Assembly: GCA_020091685.1 (NCBI GenBank)
Contig: CM034596.1
Location: forward strand, 558,001 to 622,000
Length of the DNA stretch: 64,000 nt
Source of the DNA: Lutjanus erythropterus
Lineage: Eukaryota > Chordata > Actinopteri > Lutjaniformes > Lutjanidae
Reading direction: 5' to 3'
Numbering within the stretch: position 1 is the first letter of the stretch; every line of letters begins with the position of its first letter. The position numbers were made by a program, and so were the translations under genes. Of the stretch, positions 24,301-34,800 are shown one piece after another. The notes beneath the pieces are model-generated. The model made no database searches and had not been told where the DNA came from. It worked only from the letters and a program-made list of their open reading frames with translations.

Positions 24301-26719
24301 AAATAGGTTCTTAAAATAAGCAGCAGTGTTATTACTTGTCTTTGGCTGCTTCAACTTTTCCAGGTATTCTTTAGTCCTCTGAACCAAAGTCGGGGGCATC
24401 TTATCCAGGGTGATGACACTGTTGTCCTTCAAAGTCAGCATGATCCGGTTCAAATTCTGGCTGATATTCTTCACATTCTGGTTCAGCTGAGGGCAATAAA
24501 CAAAAACAATACACAACAAAACAAGATAATCAAATTAATGTCTTGACTGCATTTTTATTCATCTCTTTTGTATGTTTTCTTATACATAGTTACAACATAC
24601 TTTGTTGGTCCATTAGTGCTACATTGACATTAATTTACTTAGATTTTAACAGCACAAAACAAATTACTTAATCAAATTGTTAAGTTTAATGTTTAATATG
24701 TTCCTGCATAGAGAAAAAGGTGACGGGCGTCTTCTAGAAAACACGATTTTCTAACAAGCGCTGCATTTTCTGCGCTTAATTTCTGTCACTTGTAACTGCA
24801 ATTAAAGCACTACACCAATGTGCTGGCACTGTATCATAATGAGCACAATGCACAAGGAAATTAATTGCCTCAGTTGCCAAAGAGGATGTCAAGAGCTGCA
24901 ACCTTTTTCAAAAAAATTCCACCAGAGTGTCTGTTTTAAGTGAATTTGGCAAATTTTGTTTCTTTTGCATCCAAACATGTCAAATCTCTTTAAAAGGTTT
25001 CCTAAATTAAAGGTTTAATCACATCAGTGTAACGTTTTATGCTTTGCAGAGATGGCTCACAGAATCAGTGATTAAATTCAGCAATCACCTGATTCAGACA
25101 TAATAAGGTGGACATTACACATTACCTAGACCAAAAGCATTGTACCCCTACACCACAGCTTGCTGCTGGCTTTGAGAGACAGTGGTCCACAAACTACAGG
25201 CTTGATATCTTAAATGTCATGACATGCAAGCTGTCCATAAAGCAGCAGAAAAAAGGAGACATGAAGGTAGGACAAAAGCTATACATATTACAAAAAACTG
25301 TGTCTTTAGGGAAACCGCTGTAGTGTGCCACAGCTACATAAGTGGGCATGCAGCACAAAGCTTTTGAAGGCTGCTTCAAAAAAAAAAATATGAATGCTTC
25401 AAGTAAAAGTTGCCCAATCACACCAGCTACTAAGCGATTACTTGCTTATGCAAGCAATTGGTCTGTGCTTATTTTGATGGTTTGAAAGGAAATTCCACAG
25501 CCATTTAAATATATGATAGGAAACTGAACACCTCTACTTGTGTGTCAAATGGGCCAACCTAATTACTTTTTTGCTCCTTGGTCAGTCCCAACACCAAATA
25601 TGCAAGCAGCCACATCAGTGATGAATTGGTGTGGATCATCCGCCAGATTTTGGTTGACCAGCTGGTGGCAGAGTTGTTAAAATCCAAAATCCCCAGTGTA
25701 ATTCTTGATAAAACTACTGACATATCTGTCACAAAACAGCAAACTGGGTCTACAATTAAATCAAATTGAAGTGTATATTCTAATAACCATTTCTTAGACT
25801 GAATAGCTTTTTTTTTTTTTAAACATGACATGCATGGAAACTGGTTAGAGGTGAAAAGGGTGGACCTGCTAGGGGGGGTCTGCTGCTATGCACCCCTGGA
25901 GATTTTTTCCCCATGATGTTTACATCCTGTAATGCATGCATGAACTAGCCCTTATGCAAAGGCAGAAGAAAACAGGACAAACGTGTAGTACGTTCATCTT
26001 ACAAATTTCTCCAGAATGCATTAGAATAAACTTTAGACGAGAGTTGTATTTCATTGATGATCTAGGATCAGTGTCATTAATCCAAATGTAATATTGACCA
26101 ATAAGAGCATTCAAGTAGTGATTTAAAAGAAAAGAGCAGTTAGCGATGTTAGCTATCTTGCTAATGATGCACACAAATCAAAACACGCATCCACAACATC
26201 AAATATTTGTGCTCCATTCTAAGTTGTTTTGGTTTTTTTTAACCAGTATAGATTTGCTGTTTCAGTGACCTGCTGTCATTTCTGCCAATTAATATATTGT
26301 TAAACTATAAAATATCCTGCCTTCATTACATATCTGTGTCACTAATGTTTGATGCGCACATTTGAGAGCTCATTGCAATATCAGCTGATACAGATTGATG
26401 TTGGAATCAAAATCATTATTGACCCCAAAAAATCCAGTATCCGTCAGGCTCTAATAGATACTGCTTCAGCAATGTTTATAAAGCAATTGTATAATGAGTG
26501 CAATGAGTTGCATTCATTATTGAATAAATGCAAACTGAACAATACCTGGAAGATTTTGGAAGCTCCACCACAGTTGAATCTTAGACACAGGTTGACTTTG
26601 TTGTCCTTTTCCAAAATCTCGAAAGTTCCCTCTTTCCATCTGGTGGTGCCCAGGTCGATGCTGGTAAAGCGGATCTTCACAGCGCCACCGCTGGAGAGTT
26701 TGGGCACTATGGTTGCCAT
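11990..26719 (-). CDS. usp37: USP37 deubiquitinase, about 23 coding exons, frame breaks in exons 4-10
   Basis: USP37 is a cell-cycle and replication deubiquitinase. Exons on the minus strand: 26719-26546, 24486-24336, 23536-23448, about 21680-21576, 20763-20688, 20408-20324, 20121-20029, 19717-19569, 19259-19130, 18636-18515, 18013-17766, 17647-17530, 17356-17277, 16838-16674, 16467-16414, 16154-16007, 15914-15695, 15064-14898, 14700-14640, 14265-14150, 13936-13867, 12980-12842, 12165-11990. A PH-like domain (GTTRWKEGTFEILEKDNKV) comes first. The Cys box is LGNTCYMNAILQ, followed by DAHEFLSQCLDQL, EQFNDLSIDLPRR and the His box GHYISDVYD. Three UIM-like segments (DDEMLAAVLEMS, ELQQALAQSLQE, DDDLKRATELSLQ) and a KEN tripeptide follow. 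It ends ...NSLEYY. Exons 4-10 need single-nucleotide corrections to stay in frame; all others splice cleanly in phase. Read as a real gene with locally poor sequence, or less likely a decaying one. Confidence 0.88.
13220..13600. repeat. Possible DNA-transposon remnant in a usp37 intron
   Basis: gcctggaccctattttgtcatgttt...gtgactaatggggacaata...gatccagtattgag is phrasing that recurs in teleost MITEs. Only one end is recognisable, and no second copy is present in this window. Confidence 0.35.
14461..14541. repeat. (CA)n microsatellite in a usp37 intron
   Basis: About 36 CA units preceded by cacacacgcgcg, between the exons at 14265 and 14640. Open frames across it that translate to Cys-Val or His-Thr runs are artefacts. 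Confidence 0.95.
18266..18374. repeat. (AAT)n microsatellite in a usp37 intron
   Basis: An interrupted AAT/ATA trinucleotide tract of about 100 bp; the long uninterrupted block is in the right half. Confidence 0.95.
18852..19090. mobile_element. 239-bp MITE with 13-bp perfect TIRs, between two usp37 exons
   Basis: taacttgcaggtt (18852-18864) is repeated as its exact reverse complement at 19078-19090. There is no coding capacity. It lies between the Cys-box exon (ends 19130) and the next exon (starts 18636). No clear target duplication was seen. Confidence 0.65.
21726..23393. mobile_element. hAT-like element (outer) in usp37 intron 3, containing a second hAT
   Basis: The left end cagtgttgtttt (21726) and the right end aaaacaacactg (to 23393) are inverted copies. 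Both subterminal regions are full of ttttagtc / cgtc(a/t) words. The flanks gtaagtat and aagtgtat are only partly alike, so an 8-bp duplication is possible but degraded. It is interrupted by a second element from 21879. Its left border is about 28-46 nt upstream (in transcript sense) of usp37 exon 4. Confidence 0.7.
21879..23010. mobile_element. hAT-like non-autonomous element, copy A (right end missing)
   Basis: It starts cagggtgtcaaactca, the classic TIR of a widespread fish hAT-type repeat. From about 22020 to 23005 it matches 37139-38030 nearly continuously (for example ggacacaagatatcacacac, catgcaaaccctcaa, gtgcattgtgggacttgtag). The right TIR (tgagtttgacac) is present in the second copy but not here. 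No transposase. Confidence 0.75.
24487..26545. other. usp37 intron 1: no recognisable feature
   Basis: No exon-like coding segment between the PH-domain exons. Short open frames such as 25578-25769 are not supported by flanking splice sites or family similarity. AT-rich, with some poly-T/A runs. Confidence 0.5.
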
Positions 26720-26937
26720 GGCTTACTATCCAGTTGGTGCACCTTGGAGGCTGGGACTTGCGTTCAGACAAATCCTAAACAAGACGGAAATTAAATCAAC
26801 AGCGTCAGTACAACCATCGTATGTCATTTATTGCCCATTCTCTGTGTCCAATCTTTATTGAGTATATTCTAAATGTCATTCCTTACCCATATCAGCACCA
26901 CCACATTAACACAATTACTGCCACTGCAGTGGACAGT

Positions 26938-27535
26938 TACACTAAAGGGACAGTTCACCCAACGATGACAATTCAGTCATTAACTACTCACCCTCATGCC
27001 AACAGAAGGTTTTTAGTCCACAAAATACTGCTGGAGTTTCAAAATGCCACCATGCCGCTCGTTTAGTACAGTACAAGTCTCTTAAAGCCCCAACATGTCA
27101 AGTTGACTTGAAAGATGTCACTTGCACCATGTTTTTCGCTCGCCAACTCTTCACTGTATCCTTCGCTTGAAATCACGTTCATATGTGTGCTCATCATCTG
27201 AACTGGGTGTGTGTGAAAGTGAATGGCATTTTAGGAGACTCGGATTAGACCAGATGAGCAGCATGGAAGTATTTTCTGAATTCTTTTAGGAGTTTTTTTT
27301 TTTCATCTGAAAACTGATCACCTTTCATTTACATTGCTTGGGAGATTCTGTAAGCTGTTTTCCTGTGAAACTCCAGCAGTGTTTTGTGGACTAAAAAACT
27401 AAACCCAATCTTCAATCAGCATGGGGGTAACTAGACAGTGACAAAAATTTCATTTTTTGTTCATTATCCCTTTAAGGATACCAACCACTACAATTTCCAG
27501 GCAACAGCCAGTCTCATCTAGACTCATGTGAACTG
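26938..27535 (+). mobile_element. TTAA-type MITE, copy B
   Basis: It opens ctaaagggacagttcaccca (26938) and a matching inverted end ttcattatccctttaa lies at about 27460-27475. The interior matches 2863-3345. It lies in the 5' intron of usp37, just upstream of the coding start. Confidence 0.7.
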
Positions 27536-28266
27536 TCCTATAAAAGTCGGCTAATGAGCCCAATGACAAATCTTAATTATTTCAACGCAATCAATATAAA
27601 TATTGCATAGCTTATTAAAATCACAAAATACTCGTAAATAGCTTAGTTTACATTATTAAGCTAACGCAATTATGCTAGCCCGCTATTGCCAACGCTTCTC
27701 TCCTGAGCGCTGAAAATCACAACAAACTCCAAGTCGAGCACAAGAAACGGAGCACAACAGCTAAATAGCATAAACACGTTCTAAACGGCTCATTGTAACA
27801 CAACAGACTATACTCTCGCAGCGAAATTGTACAAATCGAGGGAACTCACGCCACTTATGTTAGCTGGCTAACGGTTCCACTAGGAGCCTGGTTTGCATTA
27901 GCCATAAAACTAGCCCAATGGCCAATCTGTACCGCGGCAGCAAAGGCAAGCGAAGGTACACATTAGACTAAGTGCACATTGGCACCAGCGCTCGTTACTC
28001 CTTAACGTCATTCTGACAAGACGAATCGTCACAATAATGTGCGAAACTATCAAAGTTACGACGAGGGTAACACTACAGCCAAGCTGAATGTCTGGGATGC
28101 TGATAATGTCGTTCTCTCATCTAGGGACGCTGAATGGATGCAGGAGGCCGACATTAGCAAGTCGGCTAACGGGCTAGCAGGAGCTAGCTAACTGGCTAAT
28201 TTGCCTGATTGTAATTTGGTGATGAAAACAGTGTCACGGTTTGGTTACATCGTCACAATTCTTTAC

Positions 28267-28430
28267 CTGTCGATGATATGTGGTCGTCTTGAAACTTTTA
28301 AATCGCAGTATCGTTTTCGCACGTCCTCCGAGGGCAGAAAGTTTGTTTTGCCGGCATTCACCTGCTCCCCAGTACGTGTGTTGTTGACAGTGGACTTGCA
28401 CACGACGCCTCGCAACACTGCGCGATGATG
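28267..28430 (-). other. Probable non-coding first exon of usp37
   Basis: A good donor (catcgacag|gtaaag) on the minus strand lies at 28267/28266. A matching acceptor (ttgtttag|gatttg) lies at 26775/26774, just upstream of the start codon at 26719. The upstream limit is a guess. It sits beside the cnot9 promoter. Confidence 0.5.
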
Positions 28431-28853
28431 GCGGGAATGTGAAAATTTACAACGGAAATGATAACCGAGAATGTTTCTGATCCAACTCTCGCGATACTTC
28501 ACTTATTTGTATTGTTGCCTCCATAGCTTAACAAAAATCCGCCAGTGGACTAACTGCATTATCTAGCGTTAAATTTTGAGCTCTCGAAGGTGTCGTTGAA
28601 ATACACAAATGCGAATATTAATGTTTTGCTATCTTGTTATCTCAATGAAGTTATGTTGCTTGTGATGTTGATAGTCGCGCGTACTGGGCTCCATTTGGCA
28701 AGACGTTTAGCAGCTAGCTTGGGCTAGCTGTCCGCACTGTGTGTGTTAGTGAGGCCAACTTTCTTTCATTACTACATTAGTTTGCCACTACACCACACTT
28801 AAGCTGATACAGCAGTTTTAACAACACTTTCGGACCACGAAGAGCTTCAGAGA
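28420..28853. promoter_or_regulatory. Divergent promoter usp37 (-) / cnot9 (+)
   Basis: The region between the putative usp37 first exon and the cnot9 start codon is relatively CpG-rich. It contains tctcgcga (28487-28494), the core of the bidirectional-promoter motif TCTCGCGAGA, and gatgatggcggga near 28424. No TATA box is evident. Confidence 0.5.
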
Positions 28854-31800
28854 ATGCTGGCGACGGGAGCAGTGAGTATCTAATAGCGTACTCCATGATA
28901 CCAACTGTATTACACATAATATCCGTCTTCGTTTCCCTTTAAATTGCTAAAACCAGCTCATTCAGCAATATTGTCTATTTTGTTGCAAACCGCAATTGAA
29001 GCTGTGAGTGAAATATTTAAGTAGGAAAAAATGCCTGTTTCTATGGCTTAAATGGAATATTCTATATGTTTTCTACTTCAATTTATCCCCAAAATTCTGC
29101 CTATGTGGTGTGTGGCATAATATAATTATAGTAAGTTCTCTGTAAAACTGGCAATTCATCAACAGTAACGTCAGGATAGAGCTTTTTGCTCGCATACAAT
29201 CATATTACATATTTTTAAATACTTTGATATCAGTCTGTGAAGCCATATTGTAGGTATGTCTACTAGTAACATACATAAAAGATATATGGTACAGGATTGT
29301 ACGAAGTTGGTTTTTTGCTAACATCTGACATGCTAATCTTTTTTAACTCATTTTGACTGATTGCAGATGCCGATTAATGGACGTATTTTTCCCAGTTAAT
29401 GTCAGAGAACCTTAAGTCTCTTCTGAACTGGAATTAACATATTATGGTTACTTTTATTGTGGTGATCATTATTTTCATCGCCAATTAATCTCTCAAGTAT
29501 TTACGTGATTATTCAATTAGTTATTTTGACTACAAAATGTTATAAAATAATGAAAAATGTCAATCAGTGTTTCCCAAAGCTCTAGATGATGTCCTCAAAT
29601 GTCTTGTATTGTCCACAACCCAAAGATTTTCAGTTCATTGTAATAGAAATAAACCAGAAAATATTCACATTTAAGTAGCTGGAATCAGAGACTTAGACTT
29701 TTTTCTTAAAAACTAGTTGGTGATTAATTTAGTTAACCAGGAAAATTGCTCTTAAGATGTGCAGTTAAATTTGTAGTGTTGAAGGAATGTGACTAGGTTC
29801 TTCCTCATATGATTAGTGCTGAGTAATCATTGCAAATAGCAACTGCGCTATCTGTTCAAAACTTGAATCACTTCAAAAAACCCTCACCACAAACATACTT
29901 GTGTCATGTGCTCATAAGAACGGTGTCATCTTATTGGCCTGTCATATCAGCAGAAATATCAGCATTTTGGACATGTATGTTATTCCTTTTTAAAGAATTT
30001 ATTGGCTGATACTGATTATTTGCCGATATTACTGTGCATCCCTAGTATGTTACATTGTAATGATAAACAAAATTGCTAATAATCTCCTTTCTCACACACT
30101 CATATTGATATACAGGACATATCCAAGGCTTAATTGTTATGATGATGAATGCATCTATTCATAATTTTTTGTCCTTCCTTTTATAGGCTGTAACTAACGT
30201 CACAGCCCTGGCCCAGGTCGATCGGGAGAAGATTTACCAGTGGATCAATGAGTTGTCCAGTCCAGAGACAAGAGAAAATGCCTTGCTGGAGCTAAGCAAG
30301 AAACGCGAGTCTGTGCCAGACCTGGCACCGATGCTCTGGCACTCCTGTGGCACTATTGCTGCACTGTTGCAGGTATGAACCATGTCCCATCCCTAGTTGT
30401 AGCATATTACTATTAGCCTCTTTACACCTGGCATTACATGTGTCTTGGGTGATCCGATCACAAGTGACAGCTTGAAGTATATGAGTTCAGACTTGGCATT
30501 AGAATGGGTCTTGAATTGTTATCAGAGCTCACTTCCCTGTGCTATATGCAAATAAACAATTTGCTACTTCATTTCTTCATTAATTTGTCTGTTTACAATG
30601 ACTAAATGTGTTTTTTTTAACCAGGGCCCAACAGTAGTAGCCAACATGCAAATCTTCTGTGGCCCACCCAAACCTTTAATTACAACTCTGATCAACACAT
30701 GAGACTAATCATACCAGTGACGAGATATCAGATAGGTTCTGGTGTCAAAGTGACAGCATGTTCACAAACATCTGCTACTTATCTTGGCAGGTAAGAAAGC
30801 CCAAACACGTAATTTGCCTTACAGTGAAGCGAATGGAAATCAGACAGCTGGGTTGTGTTAAGGACATCAGTTGAGTAGGAGGGTCTTCAGAACAGATTGC
30901 ATACACACTGCTACAAGAATGTGGTAAAATGCAGCCCACCACATACCAGATACCTATGTGTCTGTTCATGTTGTGTGGTCTTAATATTAAATTTAACTGT
31001 TTTCCATCTTTGTCTATGTCTTTCTCTGTTTAGGAAATAGTGAACATCTATCCATCCATAAACCCCCCTACGCTGACAGCTCACCAGTCTAACAGAGTGT
31101 GCAATGCCCTGGCACTTCTGCAGTGTGTTGCCTCACACCCAGAGACAAGGTAATGAGGAGTTCAATATAATGACTATGTAACGATCCAGAAATACATAAT
31201 TAATCCAACATAATATGCTCTGAATCTGTTGAAATCTCACAAAATAGTTTAGGTATCACTCAGAACAGTCAAAGTGTCTTTTTATTAACATTTTAGGAAT
31301 ATGTCTTACATCTGATAACTGCTGTAATCTCAGATTTTCGTGACTTTTAATTTTAATGTAGGTATTTATTTTTGTCTCAATTGTCAGTAAAAACCTTACA
31401 GGTGACCTCGATGCTTACGTCTTATATTTACAGTGTACAATGGACTGGTCACATTGATTAAAATGCTTTCTCTCTTTGTCCCTCACCAGGTCAGCTTTTC
31501 TTGCTGCTCACATCCCTCTTTTCCTTTACCCTTTTCTACACACTGTGAGCAAAACACGGCCGTTTGAGTACCTGCGACTTACCAGCCTCGGAGTCATAGG
31601 TAACCTTTACTCCTGCTTTGTTGATTGAGGTCAGTTTCCACAAAATGATGTCTTCAGCTTTCTCATCAAGCTGCCTCTCTGTGTTTACTGCAGGTGCCTT
31701 GGTGAAAACAGATGAACAAGAAGTGATTAACTTCCTCCTCACCACTGAAATCATCCCGCTGTGTCTCCGTATTATGGAATCAGGGAGTGAGCTCTCCAAA

Positions 31801-34800
31801 ACGGTACATAACTGTTCCAGCTGCTTTGTCTCTGGCATATTCCCTAACCTTAATGTTGCTTTACAGTAATAGTTTGAACCATAATGTTTTCTCCTCCTTT
31901 CTCTTTTCATGTATCATGTATCAGCTCCACTGTTTTAACGCCCAGCGTGTAAAAATAAAATAAAAGACCATATCGCCAGCCACCTCTCCCAAACTGTTGC
32001 TTTTTATTTATAATTATGAAGATGTATCACGGCTGTAACACTTGTTAGACTGTCTTATTTTTATACACTAAAGGGATAGTAGTTGTTTTTTTTTTTTGGA
32101 GTGGGGTTGTATGAGGTATTTATTCATAGTAATTGTCTTACCTGCAGTTGATGGTGGTCAACATGCCCACAGTTTGGAGAAGTTGCAGGAGTACCAATGT
32201 AGGAAGCTAAGCATTGTTCTGATGTGCACAGGGTCAGCAACAAAATATATTTTAGCCACTTACAAAAAAATCAATATCAGTTTCAGTTTACAGTATATTT
32301 AGAATTTTTGCAGTGCTTTTTCTTGCCATCAAACAGCCTTCCCGATGGGAATCCACCATTATAATAAGTCAAATATCGCTCTTTCCAAACCAACCAAACT
32401 CCACTGGTGAAATCAGTCATTTTACTTTGTACAACATGGGAGATACTGTTATATCTGTTAGTCTGTTTGTGTCATTGTGTGATTTCAGTCTTTTAAAAGG
32501 AGAGTTTGAATTCCCCGAAGTAACACAGCAACACAAAATTACTGTTTTTGCTAAGCAGCCTGGCAACTTTGGAGAAAAGATATTTGGCGTATACAATAGG
32601 GAATTCCTGTTGGAAAAGGCTGTCTGGTAGCAAAGTAAAGCTGTAAAAATATTCTAAAATATGTTTTGCTGTTGACCCTGTCCACAGCAGTACATTGCTG
32701 AGCTTCCTACACTCATACTGCTTCTCCAAACTATTATGGATACGTACCCCATGCAACCCCACTTAAAATAATCCAAACTCTCTCTTTCAGTCATTAAAAT
32801 TAAATATACTAACCATCTCTGGGTTAAAACTGCAGGTAACATTTTACCATTCTTTACTCCATTTTGTTTTGCAGGTCGCTACATTCATACTGCAGAAGAT
32901 CCTGTTGGATGACACAGGGCTGGCTTATATATGTCAGACATATGAACGTTTCTCCCATGTGGCCATGATCCTTGTAAGTGTCCTTCAAAAAAACATTTGA
33001 ATGTGATTGATGTGACCATCCTCGTCTCTCTGCACTATGTGAAGCTTGGCACTGAGGAGATCCTCTGTCACAGTATTGTTTTCATCTGTTTCTTGGCAGG
33101 GCAAAATGGTGCTCCAGCTCTCAAAAGAACCATCAGCGCGCCTGTTGAAGCATGTTGTTCGCTGCTACCTCCGCCTCTCAGATAATCTCAGGTAGAGCAG
33201 TTTTTACTCTATGTGGTCTGCTGTTTTAAAGTGGCAGTTCACGCCAAAAATCAAAACACATATTTTACCCCTATCTTACTTGCAGTGCTAGATAGTTTTG
33301 ATGTGTGCTGCAGAGTTTTGGAGATATCGGCTGTAGAGACGTCTGCCTTCTCACTAGTATAAGGGCAGTACATGGCACCCAGCTTGTGGTACTCAAAGCA
33401 CCACAAAATACATTCATAAAAATCAGTTATCTTGGTTACTCAAGATAATCTACAGACCTTGTTGTGAACAGTTTGATGTAGGAACTACTTTCTTTCTACC
33501 AAACTACACCTTCCAACCATATCACCATGTAAAAGGAAGCATGTATCTACTCATGGACAAGGGGTTAGAGCTCAGCTGAGGAGGATGCAGTTAATGTTTA
33601 TATCCCACGCTGTCACAAGGGCAAGCTTCTTGTCCATGTAAAACAGTCATGATTTCTAGAAAGAGGCACATTGTCTTTTTTCCACTGTATTTTTTGTGCT
33701 TTGAGCACAACAAAGAGTGCCATCTAGTTCCATTTTACTGAGAAGACAGACATCTTTAAAACTCAGCAACTTTCTAAGTGGATAAATTTAACTACAGGTA
33801 AGAGGAAAAATGTGCACTTTTGATTTTGGGCTCTCGATTGATCTGTGTAAGATGAGCTCCTATGACCTTTGTGACTGAAGAATGTCATGATCAGTATTTG
33901 CCACTAGGAGGAGCCATGACACTAATACAGTACGCTGTGACTGTCAGTTCCTCCACCAATGGTCAGAACTTAGTGTTTACACACTAATTGCAACAATCAG
34001 AAAATAAATTTGTTGCCATCCTGATGATAAATTTCCAATAAGGTTCTAAATAATTGGTGATTACAGTCTCACAGATGCTAATTCTTTTCTCTTTATATCA
34101 TTATAAAACTGATAACTTTGCCCTCTTTGGCTATTGGTAGAATCAAAAAAGGCTCTTTTAAGATATTCTTTTAAGCTCTGGCAACTTGTGATGGGCATTT
34201 TATTTACATTTTATTACATTTCCTTAGATAGAGTTACAACACTTTGCCTGAAATAAAAACCGTCCCTCCTAAAGCTAGAAGATATTGTTACATTTGAAAT
34301 TACATGAAATCTAACATTAATCTTAAACAGGAAACAGGAAAAACAATAGAGACTCCATATCTTAAAGCAATGGTCTTATATTTAGTAACTAAATTGATGA
34401 CAAGATGAGATGTACCAGGATCTGTCTCATTCGGCTCAGCAGGTGACATCAGTTAACTAATCCATCACATCTTACATTCACCTTTGGGTAATCAGAGCAA
34501 CACGTTGTAAGTTTGGAAAAAATATAAACTGAGTTTTCACAATTTTGGAAATGTACAAATGAACAACTTAATAATTAATATTCAGATGAGGAAGGATGCA
34601 TATAGTTAGATATTCAGCACATGGATATGAGTTTTACCTAGTACAGTCTGCTTAAAGTTCAATTACTAGGGGTGTCACAATTTTCATTCTAAATTGAAAA
34701 TCGATCAAATGAACAATGACAAGACAAGCAATACAGTGACATTTGGTCAATTACAAGTGGCAAAGCAAAAGTGATTGCAGCATAATTGCAAAAATAGCAA

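Noticed and set aside
25559-25831. Minus frame between usp37 exons 1 and 2
   Set aside because: No splice sites that keep phase with the flanking exons, and the exon 1-2 junction is complete without it.
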